NCBI RefSeq assembly: GCF_024297145.1
Contig: NZ_JANCTC010000016.1
Span: 1-64,000 of the forward strand
From: Mesorhizobium sp. LMG 17147
GTDB taxonomy: Bacteria > Pseudomonadota > Alphaproteobacteria > Rhizobiales > Rhizobiaceae
Direction of reading: 5' to 3'
DNA length: 64,000 bases
Made by a program: the position numbers and the translations under genes
Notes under the pieces: model-generated
Databases searched by the model: none
What the model saw: only the letters and a program-made list of their open reading frames with translations
Told to the model about the DNA's origin: nothing
In this document: positions 63,184-64,000 of the stretch, in pieces
Layout: each line of letters begins with the position of its first letter
Position numbering within the stretch: position 1 is the first letter of the stretch

Positions 63184-63933
63184 TCACGTTGCCTTCTGCT
63201 TCTGTTGAGGAATGGAAACGGCCAGGTTCGCTGCCGTAACTGGCTCCAGTGCGAGCAGGGCCAACTCCACTTCGTCGAGCCGTGTCGGACGCGCGTTTTC
63301 CGGCATCCCCTCGGCCGTCGCGAGATCGACCAGATACTCGTTCCATGCCCAGTTTCGCAGGATGGCGCGTTTCTCGTCGGCCGCCAGAAGAGGATCGACG
63401 ACCACGTCCATCGGCGATGCATAAAACGCCTCCGGGTCCGTCAGCGCCGGTCCATAATGAGGCGCCTGCGAAACACCGCCGTGTCTGCTCTGCAGCAAAG
63501 CCAACTGGAGGCGGTTCCAGACAACGTCTGCGCCGGCCTGCAGGCGCTTGTCCGCATCAGAAGATTCGACACTGGACTTTTCGGCCGCCGGGCTTCCTTG
63601 AACCGCGTAGGCAAGCCCCTGGCGTTTGGCATAGTCGATGGCCGCCTGAGCCGTCGGAAAATCGAGCTCCACCTGGCTCAGCGTGTCACCGCTTCCGGTG
63701 TAGCCCATCAGCGGTTCAATGACCGGCGCAGCACGCCGCTCGAACACCAGCCGCCAGCCCTTCGGCCGCGCACGGCCCGAGGTCATGACTGAGCGGCAAG
63801 GCTTGTAAATCCGTGCGATCGCATCACGCGGGAACTCGGATCGGCCGAACGACGGCGCTCGCCCGCGTTTGTCGTTTGCCGGTCCGAGATTTTCTACGAC
63901 TGGTGTGACTTCTCTTTCTTGCTTCTGCATCAC
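63184..63933 (-). CDS. NDUFS4-like (complex I 18-kDa) domain fused to an unknown domain
   Basis: 249 residues. Residues about 38-112 match the ETC complex I subunit conserved region (PF04800): ARIYKPCRSVMTSGRARPKGWRLVFE, PLMGYTGSGDTLSQVELDF and AIDYAKRQGLAY. The remaining half (about 130-249) contains FYASPMDVVVDPLLAADEKRAILRNWAWNEYLVDLATAEGMPEN, which I do not recognise. Alphaproteobacterial NDUFS4 is usually about 100 residues and single-domain, so this is a fusion. It is upstream of the omega-like gene on the minus strand. Confidence 0.8.
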   Translation of the reverse strand: MMQKQEREVTPVVENLGPANDKRGRAPSFGRSEFPRDAIARIYKPCRSVMTSGRARPKGWRLVFERRAAPVIEPLMGYTGSGDTLSQVELDFPTAQAAIDYAKRQGLAYAVQGSPAAEKSSVESSDADKRLQAGADVVWNRLQLALLQSRHGGVSQAPHYGPALTDPEAFYASPMDVVVDPLLAADEKRAILRNWAWNEYLVDLATAEGMPENARPTRLDEVELALLALEPVTAANLAVSIPQQKQKAT

Positions 63934-64000
63934 TCATCCCTCCCATTTTTGGCGAAGGATGCGCCGGAGGCAGCGGCGTGCCGCCTCCGACCTGGTCCAT

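Overview
The window is GC-rich, densely packed alphaproteobacterial DNA. The organism is inferred to be a member of the Rhizobiales, most like Mesorhizobium. The evidence is the large number of sugar and peptide ABC importers next to GntR, LacI, RpiR and XRE regulators, the single-domain (FrcA-type) CUT2 ATPases, the many enolase-superfamily acid-sugar enzymes, and the alphaproteobacterial kaiB-kaiC-histidine kinase arrangement. No rRNA, tRNA, CRISPR array or intact insertion sequence was seen. No species assignment can be proved from the sequence alone.

Layout. (1) 1-1206: tail of an unknown gene, an IS91-type transposase relic and a vapBC-type toxin-antitoxin pair. (2) 1247-8431 (minus): one catabolic and transport operon, reading xre-cupin regulator, sugar-binding protein, ATPase, permease, phosphotriesterase-like hydrolase, GATase1-like protein, PfkB kinase, BtpA/SgcQ-like protein. 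(3) 8432-9741: gene-poor, with a small secreted protein and a RAYT transposase relic. (4) 9742-17149: a LacI regulator divergent from a CUT2 importer with two different permeases, an inositol-dehydrogenase-like oxidoreductase, a regulator reduced to an RpiR DNA-binding domain, and a sugar-phosphate isomerase-like TIM barrel. The LacI gap carries two matching operators. (5) 17172-17410: IS3-family relic. (6) 17507-35106: an acid-sugar island with five distinct mandelate-racemase-type enolases, two CUT1 importers, an RraA-like aldolase and two GntR regulators. (7) 35231-40424: Fe-alcohol dehydrogenase, aldehyde dehydrogenase and esterase, divergent from a GntR regulator, followed by a DJ-1/PfpI protein. 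(8) 40479-44402: a GntR regulator with two winged-helix domains, divergent from a third CUT2 importer. (9) 44485-48240: a decayed stretch with a frameshifted Zn-alcohol dehydrogenase, a vapB with a broken vapC, an intact second vapBC pair and a LysR stump. (10) 48373-55189: amidohydrolase, Rieske protein and a peptide-type ABC importer, followed by a PCMT-like methyltransferase at 55356. (11) 56304-63933: a stress and timing block with FtsH, a Crp/Fnr regulator, kaiB, kaiC, a PAS histidine kinase, an SPW-repeat membrane protein, an RNA polymerase omega-like protein and an NDUFS4-like fusion protein.

How it works together. Most of the window is modular scavenging. Each importer has its own regulator and enzymes, and the operators can often be read as palindromes in the divergent gaps. 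Five of the six sugar or peptide binding-protein genes are followed directly by a strong intercistronic hairpin, a likely way to make more binding protein than membrane components. The right end differs in character and looks like a stress or physiological-timing module with Kai proteins but no kaiA.
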